In this document: positions 44,194 to 52,538 of the stretch, in pieces
Layout: the number at the start of each line of letters is the position of its first letter
Numbering within the stretch: the first letter of the stretch is position 1
NCBI GenBank assembly: GCA_011958945.1
Contig: BLLT01000002.1
Location: 1-59,777, forward strand
Origin: Lachnospiraceae bacterium
Lineage (GTDB): Bacteria; Bacillota; Clostridia; Lachnospirales; Lachnospiraceae
Length of the DNA stretch: 59,777 nucleotides
Direction: 5' to 3'
Notes under the pieces: generated by a model
What the model saw: only the letters and a program-made list of their open reading frames with translations
Told to the model about the DNA's origin: nothing
Database searches by the model: none
Made by a program: the position numbers and the translations under genes

Positions 44194-44529
44194 TTAGCCG
44201 GGGTTTCTCCTCAGATAATCAGAGAGGACAGCAATAAATTCTTTTGGCGGCAGCGGTCCGGCATTAGGGTATCCGGTAACATTACGGAAGTATTTGCCGT
44301 TATCCTGTCCCCAGTATGTATCCAGGATAGTCCGTATGCTATGCTGGATGGCATCGGGCGATACATGATAATGTTCGGCGGCATTCTGATACAGGGCTTT
44401 GCTGGTTAGAAAAGGGCCGTTCGCATCCGTGGCAGCATGATGGATGATGTGGACCAGAAAGGGATATCCACGGTAGGACGGATTGATGCCAATCCTGATT
44501 AACATTTCGGAAACATAATTCTTTTCCAT
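44194..44529 (-). CDS. Stand-alone Spo0A C-terminal domain protein (B)
   Basis: A 111-residue paralogue of A and C: LIRIGINPSYRGYPFLVHIIHHAA, then KALYQNAAEHYHVSPDAIQHSIRTILDTYW (about residues 43-72), then NVTGYPNAGPLPPKEFIAVLSDYL. It lacks a receiver domain. It is the most divergent of the three (MLIRIGINPSY in place of LLSHLGAASSY). AAGGAGG lies 8 bases before ATG on the minus strand. A TGCTATTAT at 44577-44569 could be an extended -10 with no good -35. The nearby hairpins at 44054 and 44134 are downstream of it. Confidence 0.72.
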   Translation of the reverse strand: MEKNYVSEMLIRIGINPSYRGYPFLVHIIHHAATDANGPFLTSKALYQNAAEHYHVSPDAIQHSIRTILDTYWGQDNGKYFRNVTGYPNAGPLPPKEFIAVLSDYLRRNPG

Positions 44530-44654
44530 AGTATTTTCCTCCTTAGTAAAAGTTGATTTTATTATCTAATAATAGCATAATATATTGGGAGAAAATTCCA
44601 ATAAAAAAGAGTTAAAAAGACAAAAAAGGACGAAAAAAGAAGAAAAAAGAAACG

Positions 44655-44782
44655 CAGCCAGGCTTTATTCCCACACACAAGGTGTGTCCTTTAGGGTAGT
44701 TGGCAAATTTGCAAAGGTATTTGCAGCTTTTGGCATTACCCACTTGGCTCGTTGCTCGCAGGGCGGGAATAAAGCCCAGCTG
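44655..44782. other. 128-base palindromic element
   Basis: CAGCCAGGCTTTATTCCC (44655-44672) and GGGAATAAAGCCCAGCTG (44765-44782) are inverted copies at 16 of 18 positions. Inside, ACACA/TGTGT and GCAAATTTGC add smaller stems. It fills most of the gap between Spo0A-C-like genes B and C and ends 17 bases from the stop of C. It may be a terminator, a MITE-like repeat or a structured RNA. The rest of 44530-44798 shows an A-rich stretch and nothing else recognised. Confidence 0.55.
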
Positions 44783-44798
44783 TTATAGAACCATTATA

Positions 44799-45143
44799 CT
44801 ATATCCTTGCCGAATTCCTTAAAAGATAGTCCACAAGCACTGTTATGAAGTCCTTGGGCGGAATCGGCACTGCACCTCTATAGCCTGTAACTTTCTGGAA
44901 ATGCTTGCCATTTTCAAGCATCCAGTAGTTCTTAAGGAAAGTGCGTATACTTTGCTGGATGGAGTCCGGTGTCGTGTGGAAACGCTGTGAGGCATCCGCA
45001 TAATAGTCCTTCATGAGGAAGGGGGAGGGCCCATTGCTCTGCTCCACAATCCGGCAGACAATATACGCCAGATAATGGCATCCCTTATAAGAAGGGCTTG
45101 CCCCGATATGGGACAATAGTTCATAAATTTGTTCTGTACACAT
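44799..45143 (-). CDS. Stand-alone Spo0A C-terminal domain protein (C)
   Basis: A 114-residue paralogue very close to A: YELLSHIGASPSYKGCHYLAYIVCRIV, KDYYADASQRFHTTPDSIQQSIRTFLKNYW (about residues 45-74), KVTGYRGAVPIPPKDFITVLVDYL. A lone DNA-binding effector domain without receiver suggests that it competes with, or partners, Spo0A or binds its own sites. Its leader (AAGGAGGTATGAAAACATG) is nearly identical to that of A, which supports a recent duplication of gene plus control region. A promoter candidate lies at 45241-45213. Confidence 0.75.
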   Translation of the reverse strand: MCTEQIYELLSHIGASPSYKGCHYLAYIVCRIVEQSNGPSPFLMKDYYADASQRFHTTPDSIQQSIRTFLKNYWMLENGKHFQKVTGYRGAVPIPPKDFITVLVDYLLRNSARI

Positions 45144-45212
45144 GTTTTCATACCTCCTTGAATGAATGATTTTCCCCTTGGTGTTTAGTTGGTTGGGGAA
45201 GATTTATATGTG

Positions 45213-45241
45213 TATATATTATCTTTCGGCAAAATTTGCAA
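45213..45241 (-). promoter_or_regulatory. Promoter candidate for Spo0A-C-like gene C
   Basis: On the minus strand: TTGCAA (45241-45236), 17 bases, TATATA (45218-45213). It faces away from the plus-strand promoter at 45303, so the two units are divergent. Confidence 0.45.
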
Positions 45242-45302
45242 TTGAGTTATAGTTTAAGGCAATGAATTTTAAAGGAATTTTTAAGAGGGGCTTCGTAATT
45301 AC

Positions 45303-45331
45303 TTGTATCTATTGCCTATGTATGCTATAAT
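45303..45331 (+). promoter_or_regulatory. Strong promoter of the ABC-exported glycan unit
   Basis: TTGTAT (45303-45308), 17 bases, TATAAT (45326-45331) preceded by TGC, a consensus extended -10. The first gene starts 33 bases later at 45364. Confidence 0.75.
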
Positions 45332-45363
45332 TTCCCAAAACACAGCGGCCAAAGGAAAAGAAT

Positions 45364-46593
45364 ATGTTATTTCAACAGATAGCCAAAGAGATGGCAAAAA
45401 GAATGTTGTCTGATGATATGAAAATAAAGGTCAGAAACGTAGCAGCAAAGTACCGGAATAGGGAGATGCTTCAAAAGCATGCACAAACGCAACCATATCA
45501 GGAAGGCGCTTACCCCACAGGCATAAATTTAATCGGAGATATCAGTGCGGAGACGGGACTGGGACAGAGTATGAGGATATTGGCATCTATAATGGAAAAT
45601 GGCAATATCCCTTTTTGTGTAAAACAAGTGAATTTGCATGGACAGTTAGAGCATAATGATATTTCATGGAAGCATAAGTTGGTGGATTCTCCTATGTATG
45701 CTATAAATGTGATAAATTTAATTCCAGAAAATTGGGCATCAGATTATTGTTGCTTGGATAAGGATATATTAGATAAAAGATATAATATTGCCTATTGGCC
45801 TTGGGAACTGGAAGAATTTCCAGCCAGATGGGTACCATGTATAGAGACTGTGGATGAGATTTGGACTCCATCAGAGTTTACTAGCAATAGTCTCCGGAAA
45901 AAGACGAGTAAGCCAGTGATAACTGTTCCGCATATTGTGGAAGCGCAAGGACATTATGGGAGAAAATATTTTGACCTACCGGAAGAAAAATTTCTTTTTC
46001 TCATGATATATGATTTTATCAGTATCAGTGAGCGGAAAAATCCGCAGGCTGTTATTGAGGCATACAAAAAGGCATTCCCGTCAGAAGAAGAGAATGTGGG
46101 TCTGATTATCAAAGTGAATCATGGGGATGAAAAAAAGCTGACACAGTTAAGGGAACAGCTAAGAAATTATAAAAATATATACTTTTTTACTACAAATATG
46201 ACGAGGGAAGAAGTAGATTCTTTGATGGACAATGCAAATGTTCTTGTTTCCCTTCACCGTTCAGAAGGGTTTGGGCTGCCTGTAGCCGAGGCCATGTCGC
46301 TGGGTAAACCAGTCATATCCACTAATTGGTCAGCGACAGCAGAGTTTACGGATGAAACATGCGCCTGCCCGGTGGATTATAGATTGATAAAGATTGAAAA
46401 AAGTGTTGGCCCATATGAAAAAGGTAATTATTGGGCGGATGCGGATACTTCCCACGCGGCATCTTATATGAGACATCTTTGGGAAGATGAGGCTTATGTG
46501 CGTAAGATAGGGGAGAATGCAAAAAAATATATCAAAGAAAATTTGACATATGAAATTGCAGCTAATATAGTGAAGGACAGGCTAAAACGATGA
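45364..46593 (+). CDS. GT4 family glycosyltransferase
   Basis: A 409-residue GT4 enzyme. A basic N-terminus of about 50 residues precedes GINLIGDISAETGLGQSMR (about 53-71), the acceptor-side loop. VDEIWTPSEFTSNSLRKK follows, then VNHGDEKKLTQLREQ. The E-x7-E motif is EGFGLPVAE (about 301-309) with SLGKPVISTNWSATAEF. It is the first gene after a strong promoter. Its stop overlaps the Wzm start by 4 bases (ATGA), tying it to the ABC exporter. Donor unknown. Confidence 0.88.
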   Translation: MLFQQIAKEMAKRMLSDDMKIKVRNVAAKYRNREMLQKHAQTQPYQEGAYPTGINLIGDISAETGLGQSMRILASIMENGNIPFCVKQVNLHGQLEHNDISWKHKLVDSPMYAINVINLIPENWASDYCCLDKDILDKRYNIAYWPWELEEFPARWVPCIETVDEIWTPSEFTSNSLRKKTSKPVITVPHIVEAQGHYGRKYFDLPEEKFLFLMIYDFISISERKNPQAVIEAYKKAFPSEEENVGLIIKVNHGDEKKLTQLREQLRNYKNIYFFTTNMTREEVDSLMDNANVLVSLHRSEGFGLPVAEAMSLGKPVISTNWSATAEFTDETCACPVDYRLIKIEKSVGPYEKGNYWADADTSHAASYMRHLWEDEAYVRKIGENAKKYIKENLTYEIAANIVKDRLKR

Positions 46594-47366
46594 AAACAAT
46601 AAAAGAATTGTATGATTATAGAGAAATGATTATCAGCTTAGTGCGCAGGGAATTAAGGGGAAAATATAAAGGATCCATACTTGGTTTTTTATGGGCATTT
46701 ATTAATCCGTTGCTTCAATTGGTGGTATATACTATTGTTTTTACTTTTATTACGAGAAATAATATGGAGGACTTTTATTTATATTTGTTTGTAGCCCTTA
46801 TTCCATGGATATATATCGGTTTTTGTATGACGGGCGGGGCTACCAGCGTTACTAGCCAGACAGAGATGGTAAAAAAGATATATTTCCCCCGTCTCGTACT
46901 TCCCATATCCTATGCAACGAGCCAGTTTGTAAATATGCTGCTTTCATTTGTAGTGATATTTATTGTTTTGATTTTATCAGGAAAGGGAATCAGCCTAAAG
47001 GCAATTATTTATCTTCCGCTTATTATGCTGATTGAATATGTATTCGGGATGGCAATCGCCATATTATTTTCGTGCATTAACGTATATCTTAGGGATTTGG
47101 AACAAGTATCGGGTGTTTTATCTATGGCATGGCAGTTTCTTTCCCCTGTGCTTTATTCGGTGGAAGTTATACCAGAACAGTACAGGAATATCTATATGCT
47201 GAATCCCATTGCCCCTATGGTAGTGATATACAGGGAGATTCTATATTATAAAAGGGTTCCCGATATCAGTATGTTTTGGAATCCGCTGTTTTTTGCAACA
47301 GTATTGTTTATTGTGAGCTGCATTACATTTTCCAAATTAAAGAAGCATTTTGCGGAGGAGTTATAA
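46590..47366 (+). CDS. wzm: ABC-2 polysaccharide export permease
   Basis: A 258-residue ABC-2 type membrane protein with about six helices, the usual size of Wzm/TagG-type permeases. LVRRELRGKYKGSILGFLWAFINPLLQLVVYTIVF (about residues 17-51) is the hallmark N-terminal region, and LNPIAPMVVIYREILYY (about 208-224) is the conserved segment near the C-terminus. With the ATPase at 47405 it would export a finished lipid-linked chain. It overlaps the preceding GT4 by 4 bases. Confidence 0.92.
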   Translation: MKTIKELYDYREMIISLVRRELRGKYKGSILGFLWAFINPLLQLVVYTIVFTFITRNNMEDFYLYLFVALIPWIYIGFCMTGGATSVTSQTEMVKKIYFPRLVLPISYATSQFVNMLLSFVVIFIVLILSGKGISLKAIIYLPLIMLIEYVFGMAIAILFSCINVYLRDLEQVSGVLSMAWQFLSPVLYSVEVIPEQYRNIYMLNPIAPMVVIYREILYYKRVPDISMFWNPLFFATVLFIVSCITFSKLKKHFAEEL

Positions 47367-47404
47367 ATTGCAGTAAAATGTTTTGACATGGAGGATTGAT
47401 AACG

Positions 47405-48769
47405 ATGGAATCAGGAAATGCCATTGAAGTACGGGATATTACAAAGTCTTTTAAAATATATATGGATAAAGGCAGTACATTTAAGGAAAAGGTAATTTTC
47501 CGGAACAGGCGCAGATATGAGGAACGCCCGGTTTTGAAAGGAATTTCTTTTGATGTAAAGCGGGGAGAAGCTATTGGATTAATAGGGCATAACGGATGTG
47601 GAAAAAGTACAACGTTAAAATTACTGACCAGAATTATGTATCCCGATTCTGGGAGCATAGAAATTAAAGGTCGTGTGTCTAGCCTAATTGAATTGGGAGC
47701 AGGGTTTCATCCGGATATGAGCGGCAGGGAAAACATATATATTAATGCTTCTATTTTCGGACTGACAAAGAAAGAGATTGACAGAAGAGTGAACGATATC
47801 ATTACCTTTTCTGAACTGGAAGATTTTATTGATAATCCAGTGAGGACTTATTCATCGGGAATGTATATGAGGCTGGCTTTTTCTGTGGCCATTAACGTGG
47901 ACGCGGAAGTATTGCTGATTGATGAAATACTAGCAGTAGGTGACGTGAATTTTCAGCAGAAGTGTTTTGAAAAACTGAAGGAAATAAAGAGAGAGGGAAC
48001 AACTATCGTCATTGTTTCCCATTCCCTTTCCCAAATTGAGCAAATATGTGAACGGTCCATATGGATAGATAAAGGGAAAATAAAGGAGGAGGGACGTCCC
48101 AAAGAGGTTCATGAAAAATATCTTTCCACAATGGAACAGGAAAGGATGAACCGGATAGAAGAAGAGGAGAAAAGAAAAGAAGAGGAATGGCAAAAGGCAG
48201 GAAGGGAAGAAAATACAGCTGGGAAAGAAAACGAAAAAAGCCAGGGCGAAGCGGTTAACAGAGATAGGAGCAAAGAAGGAGAACTGAAAAAAATCCCTTC
48301 TTTTTGCAACAGTAATGCGATACGGAGAGGAAACCAGAAAATTGAATTTACGAATATATATATCTTAAATCATCAGCAAGAGAAGAAAAAACTGGTTCGT
48401 ACAGGGGAAGAGATGAAGCTGATGATAGAATATCGGTGCGCGTCTCAAATAACGGAAGGAACATTTGGGATTGGTATATATAAGGAAGATGGGTTATACT
48501 GTTACGGAACGAATACAGATATTGAATTGAAGAAAGCGCTGCCTATAGAGGAACAGGGCTTTCTGGAAATCACAATACCCAGACTTCAGCTGCTGGCAGG
48601 GAAATACAATGTGAATGTGGCGGTACATTCCAAAGACGCTGTGGAAATTTATGATTATATATGGAATGTAATCGAATTTCAGGTCTTTAATACAAAAGGG
48701 GATGACGGGCTGTATAGAATGGATACCGTATGGGTATATAATGGGAAAGAAATTATAGATAATCGGTAG
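47405..48769 (+). CDS. wzt: ABC polysaccharide export ATPase with carbohydrate-binding domain
   Basis: A 454-residue ATPase. Walker A GHNGCGKSTTLKLL (about residues 57-70), signature YSSGMYMRLAFSVAI (about 143-157), Walker B VLLIDEILAVGD (about 162-173). After about residue 245 comes a Glu/Lys/Arg-rich stretch to about 300, then a beta-rich domain (about 310-450) like Wzt C-terminal domains that recognise the capped non-reducing end. ATG 47405 lies 10 bases after GGAGG (47390-47394). The C-terminal domain and the neighbouring methyltransferase suggest that export is tied to chain capping, as established for O9a-type systems. Confidence 0.92.
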   Translation: MESGNAIEVRDITKSFKIYMDKGSTFKEKVIFRNRRRYEERPVLKGISFDVKRGEAIGLIGHNGCGKSTTLKLLTRIMYPDSGSIEIKGRVSSLIELGAGFHPDMSGRENIYINASIFGLTKKEIDRRVNDIITFSELEDFIDNPVRTYSSGMYMRLAFSVAINVDAEVLLIDEILAVGDVNFQQKCFEKLKEIKREGTTIVIVSHSLSQIEQICERSIWIDKGKIKEEGRPKEVHEKYLSTMEQERMNRIEEEEKRKEEEWQKAGREENTAGKENEKSQGEAVNRDRSKEGELKKIPSFCNSNAIRRGNQKIEFTNIYILNHQQEKKKLVRTGEEMKLMIEYRCASQITEGTFGIGIYKEDGLYCYGTNTDIELKKALPIEEQGFLEITIPRLQLLAGKYNVNVAVHSKDAVEIYDYIWNVIEFQVFNTKGDDGLYRMDTVWVYNGKEIIDNR

Positions 48770-48820
48770 GATTAGATGCATAAAAACAGGTGCGCAGCGA
48801 AAGATAAAAGGTAGAAACTT

Positions 48821-50314
48821 ATGGAAAACAAGTTAAGAGAAAGTATTGAGGAGCTGGGAACGATTGTGGATAGGATTGATTGGAACCATATGGGATGGAA
48901 ATCCATATTCAGAAGAAAAAAATATGCAAACCTGAAATTCGCCCATAGTGTGAAAAATATTGTGGCAATGCAGCAGGAGATTATAGAATACTTATCGGAA
49001 GAAATGGAAAAAAGCTGGCAACAGCTAGAAAAAAGTCGGCAGCAGCTGAAAAAATGCGCCTTGGATATTGAAGAGATGAAGCAGCAACAGAAAGAGCAGG
49101 AAAAAGAATGGGAGAAAGAGAGGGGGGAAGAGCGGGAAGAAGATAAAAAATACAAGGAGCAGCTGGAAAAACAATTAGGCGCTACATCGCGCCAGTTGAT
49201 GAAGATAAAATGGCATTTGATTGACGAGGAATGTAAATATCTGGAAAAGCCGGAAGACATTCTGCATTGTAAAATCTGCGGATACGAATCGGAACGTAAG
49301 AACTATGAAACAAAGGAGACAGAATGCCGTTTCAATGGCGGGAAACTGGTCAGATATGTTTGCCCTGGGTGTGGGGTTATCTTTGGACCTACTAAATTTT
49401 CTGCATTGACTCAGGACGAGATTAATGATGATTATACAACCCATTATTTGGGATTCCATGAAGGAGATTCCACGCAAAAAGAGTTGGATGCCTTCTATAT
49501 GCTGAAACCGGATAAAAAGAAAATATACCTCAATTATGGCTGTGGAAGCTGGTCTAAATCATTAGAATTTTTGCGGGAGCAGGGTTATCAGGTATTTGGG
49601 TATGAGCCATATGCGCCGGAGACGGATAACCCATATATGATTACCAGAAGAGATGCCATACAAAAAATGCGTTTTGACGGGATTTACTCCAATGATGTGA
49701 TTGAACACTTCGTCACACCCGTAGAAGATTTCATATTTATGAGAGAACTTTTGAAGGACAGATATTCCACAATGGCGCATAGCACTTCCTGCTACATCTA
49801 TAAACATGAAGTGACAAGATTCCATACACATTTTTTTACAGGAAAATCCATAGAGGTCTTGTGCGAAAGGGCAGGATTTGATATTATAGAACGCGTGAAT
49901 GAGGTGGATACCAAGGATTTTATCTGTTATGTATATCGACCGAAGATGGTAGACATGGATTATACCAGCAAATTATGCGGATTAAAAAGGAATGAAAATA
50001 GGGCAAAAGATAAAGCGGAAAAAAGAAGCGATTATATATTAGAACCGGAAGGAACGATGTATGGCCCTTATCTAACGCTAGGGGGCGGGCATTACCGCTG
50101 GCAGCTGCAGTTGGAGGGTATAGTGGACGGAACGTGCAGGATTACAGAGCAAGCGGGCAAGGAAACGCTGAAAACCGTGAAAGTTACAGATGGAAATAAT
50201 ATTATCGAAATAGATATACCTCAAATTATTATAGACTTGGAGTTTGTAATTGATAATCATACAGGAAGAGAAATTGTGGTGAAGAAATTAGAGATGCTTA
50301 GCACAGAGGAATAG
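48821..50314 (+). CDS. Coiled-coil, zinc-binding SAM methyltransferase (possible chain cap)
   Basis: A 497-residue protein in four parts. Residues about 40-135 are a long Gln/Glu/Lys-rich coiled coil. CKICGYE (about 151-157) and CPGCGVIFGP (about 185-194) form a zinc-ribbon. YLNYGCGSWSKSLEFL (about 231-246), FDGIYSNDVIEHF (about 286-298) and HFFTGKSIEVLCERAGF make a Methyltransf_23 domain. The last 90 residues look beta-rich, possibly a carbohydrate-binding end. Placed after Wzm/Wzt, it may methylate the growing chain end to stop elongation; the coiled coil could act as a ruler, as in WbdD, though there the order of parts differs. The start is ATG 48821, after GATAAAAGGTAG. Confidence 0.72.
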   Translation: MENKLRESIEELGTIVDRIDWNHMGWKSIFRRKKYANLKFAHSVKNIVAMQQEIIEYLSEEMEKSWQQLEKSRQQLKKCALDIEEMKQQQKEQEKEWEKERGEEREEDKKYKEQLEKQLGATSRQLMKIKWHLIDEECKYLEKPEDILHCKICGYESERKNYETKETECRFNGGKLVRYVCPGCGVIFGPTKFSALTQDEINDDYTTHYLGFHEGDSTQKELDAFYMLKPDKKKIYLNYGCGSWSKSLEFLREQGYQVFGYEPYAPETDNPYMITRRDAIQKMRFDGIYSNDVIEHFVTPVEDFIFMRELLKDRYSTMAHSTSCYIYKHEVTRFHTHFFTGKSIEVLCERAGFDIIERVNEVDTKDFICYVYRPKMVDMDYTSKLCGLKRNENRAKDKAEKRSDYILEPEGTMYGPYLTLGGGHYRWQLQLEGIVDGTCRITEQAGKETLKTVKVTDGNNIIEIDIPQIIIDLEFVIDNHTGREIVVKKLEMLSTEE

Positions 50315-50381
50315 TGTCACAGACATCAAAAGATATACAGATGTGGAAAATAGATAATACCGCATAGAAACGGAGTAAAAC

Positions 50382-51797
50382 ATGGACAGAATGGATAACT
50401 TACAGAAAGATATTGAATTGCTACAGGACAATTTATTGACAATGCAGGAACTATGGGATTTGAGAGAGCCTGATTTGAACTGGAGAAGGAATCCTGCGAA
50501 ATATCCATTTCAGTTATTCAAAAAGTTTCTTAGGAGAATAATCCGTTGGATTTTGCGGCCAGATTATCAGATGCAGATAGAATTTAATGGGGCTGCTGTG
50601 AGGGCAGTTGGGGATATTTCACGTATTCAAAATAGTATCTTGGCATTGGTGGATGGCAGTATGGAGCAGATACAGAAAGATGTTCTACAGGAATCTGATT
50701 TACCAAGGGTTATCCAGATAGTCTCCTGTCTTAACTTTGGTGATGCGGTGGGCAATGATGTGATGGCAATAAAAAATGCATTGAAGGCCAAAGGTATTGT
50801 TACGGAGATTTATACATCTGTGATTCATAAAAAAATACCAGAGGGAATGGCGAGAAACATTCGCAGGTTACCGGAACTGAAGGAAGATGATATTGTTATC
50901 TATCATTTTGCCGCAGAAGACCCATTAGCAGAGATGATAAAGGAACTGAAATGTAAGAAAGTGTTGAGATATCATAATGTTACGCCTCCGGAGTTTTTTA
51001 AAGACTATGACAGCAGCGTGGAGAAGAATACCAGTAATGGGTTAAAACAGGTTCGGGAATTAAGGGATTCTATTGACTATGTTATGACGGTTTCAGAATT
51101 TAATAAACATGATTTGCAGAATATGGGTTATTGCTGTCCGATGTTTGTTGTTCCCATCTTGATTCAGTTCGAGGATTATGCTCAGAAACCATCAGAAGAA
51201 ATCATGAATAGATATTCTGATGGAATAAAGAATATTGTTTTTGTGGGTAGAATTGCACCGAATAAAAAAATAGAAGATGTAATAGAGGCATTTGATTATT
51301 ATAATAAAAATGTAGATGGAAATACTCGTTTGATTATTGTGGGTTCTTACGATATAAGGAACAAATATTATCGATATTTGCAAAAAAGAATAAAAAAACT
51401 ATCGGCAAATAATGTAATTTTTACTGGACACATTGCTTTTAATGAAATTTTGGGGTATTATAAAGTGGCTGATGCATTTTTATGTATGAGCGAGCATGAA
51501 GGTTTCTGTGTTCCTTTAGTGGAAGCCATGTACTTTAAAGTGCCGATTGTGGCTTATTCCAGTACCGCGATTCCGGATACTTTAAATGGATGCGGTATTT
51601 TGCTGGGAGATAAAAGGCCGGAAAACGTGGCAAAAGGGCTGGAGATGGTATTAAAGGATGCAAATGCTTCTGAAAGAATTATAAAAGGTGAAGAAGAGCG
51701 CCTGAAAGACTTTGATAATGAAATTGTGAAAAAACAAATGCTGAAAGTACTTCAAATGATTTCTGAGGGACAGGACGCTTGCGCAGACAAGGAGTGA
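50382..51797 (+). CDS. GT4 family glycosyltransferase with long N-terminal extension
   Basis: A 471-residue protein. The first 105 residues are helical and basic (RNPAKYPFQLFKKFLRRIIRWIL), perhaps membrane-associated. The GT4 body follows: VIQIVSCLNFGDAVGNDVMAI, YHFAAEDPL, VLRYHNVTPPEFF, TVSEFNKHDLQNMGY, IVFVGRIAPNKKIEDVIEAF (about 285-304), and EGFCVPLVE (about 374-382). The start context GAAACGGAGTAAAACATGGACAG resembles that of the gene at 34. It probably adds backbone or side-chain sugars to the ABC-exported chain. It is 3 bases from the next gene. Confidence 0.85.
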   Translation: MDRMDNLQKDIELLQDNLLTMQELWDLREPDLNWRRNPAKYPFQLFKKFLRRIIRWILRPDYQMQIEFNGAAVRAVGDISRIQNSILALVDGSMEQIQKDVLQESDLPRVIQIVSCLNFGDAVGNDVMAIKNALKAKGIVTEIYTSVIHKKIPEGMARNIRRLPELKEDDIVIYHFAAEDPLAEMIKELKCKKVLRYHNVTPPEFFKDYDSSVEKNTSNGLKQVRELRDSIDYVMTVSEFNKHDLQNMGYCCPMFVVPILIQFEDYAQKPSEEIMNRYSDGIKNIVFVGRIAPNKKIEDVIEAFDYYNKNVDGNTRLIIVGSYDIRNKYYRYLQKRIKKLSANNVIFTGHIAFNEILGYYKVADAFLCMSEHEGFCVPLVEAMYFKVPIVAYSSTAIPDTLNGCGILLGDKRPENVAKGLEMVLKDANASERIIKGEEERLKDFDNEIVKKQMLKVLQMISEGQDACADKE

Positions 51798-51800
51798 AGG

Positions 51801-52532
51801 ATGAGCATATATGATGAAAAGCTGTCAATTGTTATGCCGGCGTATAACGAAGGAAAGAAGATTTATAATAATTTGCTGAAAACAGTAGAGATTGTGGGCG
51901 GTTTTCATAAGAATTTTGAAATTGTCGCGGTGAACGATGGCAGTGTGGATAATACGGAGAAAGAGATAAAACGTGCGGAAGAAGCGGACAGGCACATCAT
52001 AGCCGTGAGTTATACCCCAAATGGAGGGAAGGGGAAGGCTATCAAAGAGGGAGTGCTGAAGGCCACCGGGGATTACATAGCTTTTTTGGATTCTGATTTG
52101 GATTTGTCGCCGAACCATTTGGATTTGTTTCTTTCGAAGATGGAAGAAACTGGAGCGGAGGCGGTGATTGGGTCAAAACTTCATAAGGACTCGCGGGTGG
52201 ATTATCCAAAAAGAAGAAAGGTTATGAGTGTAGGGTATTACGTTATTCTGGTGATTTTGTTTCATTTGCCGGTGAAAGATACACAGACTGGGGTGAAGTT
52301 GTTTAGGGGGGATATACTAAAGCGAATCATTCCGAAAGTACATAGTACGGGTTATGCTTATGATATAGAGATATTAGCCAATATTTCTAGATTGGGCGGG
52401 AAAATAGAGGAGATGCCGATTGTGTTGGAATTTCAGAGGGAAAATCGTTGGGGAAGAATTCGAATGAAAGATATTTGGCAGGTAACTGAAGATACTATAA
52501 AAGTATTTAAGGCGATACATAGAAAGCGATAA
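51801..52532 (+). CDS. GT2 family (DPM1-like) glycosyltransferase
   Basis: A 243-residue enzyme of the DPM1 group, which makes polyprenyl-phosphate-linked sugars: LSIVMPAYNEGKKIYNNLL, VNDGSVDNTEKEI (about residues 44-56), NGGKGKAIKEGVLKATGDYIAFLDSDLDLSP (about 74-104) with the metal-binding DSDLD, and KDTQTGVKLFRGD (about 157-169). No C-terminal membrane helices are seen. Short spacing (3 bases before, 6 after) puts it in the operon. The region from here on is visibly AT-richer. Confidence 0.88.
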   Translation: MSIYDEKLSIVMPAYNEGKKIYNNLLKTVEIVGGFHKNFEIVAVNDGSVDNTEKEIKRAEEADRHIIAVSYTPNGGKGKAIKEGVLKATGDYIAFLDSDLDLSPNHLDLFLSKMEETGAEAVIGSKLHKDSRVDYPKRRKVMSVGYYVILVILFHLPVKDTQTGVKLFRGDILKRIIPKVHSTGYAYDIEILANISRLGGKIEEMPIVLEFQRENRWGRIRMKDIWQVTEDTIKVFKAIHRKR

Positions 52533-52538
52533 ATTAGC

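Noticed and set aside
44585-44788. Small plus-strand frame of 67 codons
   Set aside because: Its start is an A-rich low-complexity run of Lys/Arg/Glu codons and its end lies in the 128-base palindrome; no family features.
47391-47404. TTG at 47396 as Wzt start
   Set aside because: It is one base from the GGAGG and would add three residues; ATG 47405 has normal spacing.
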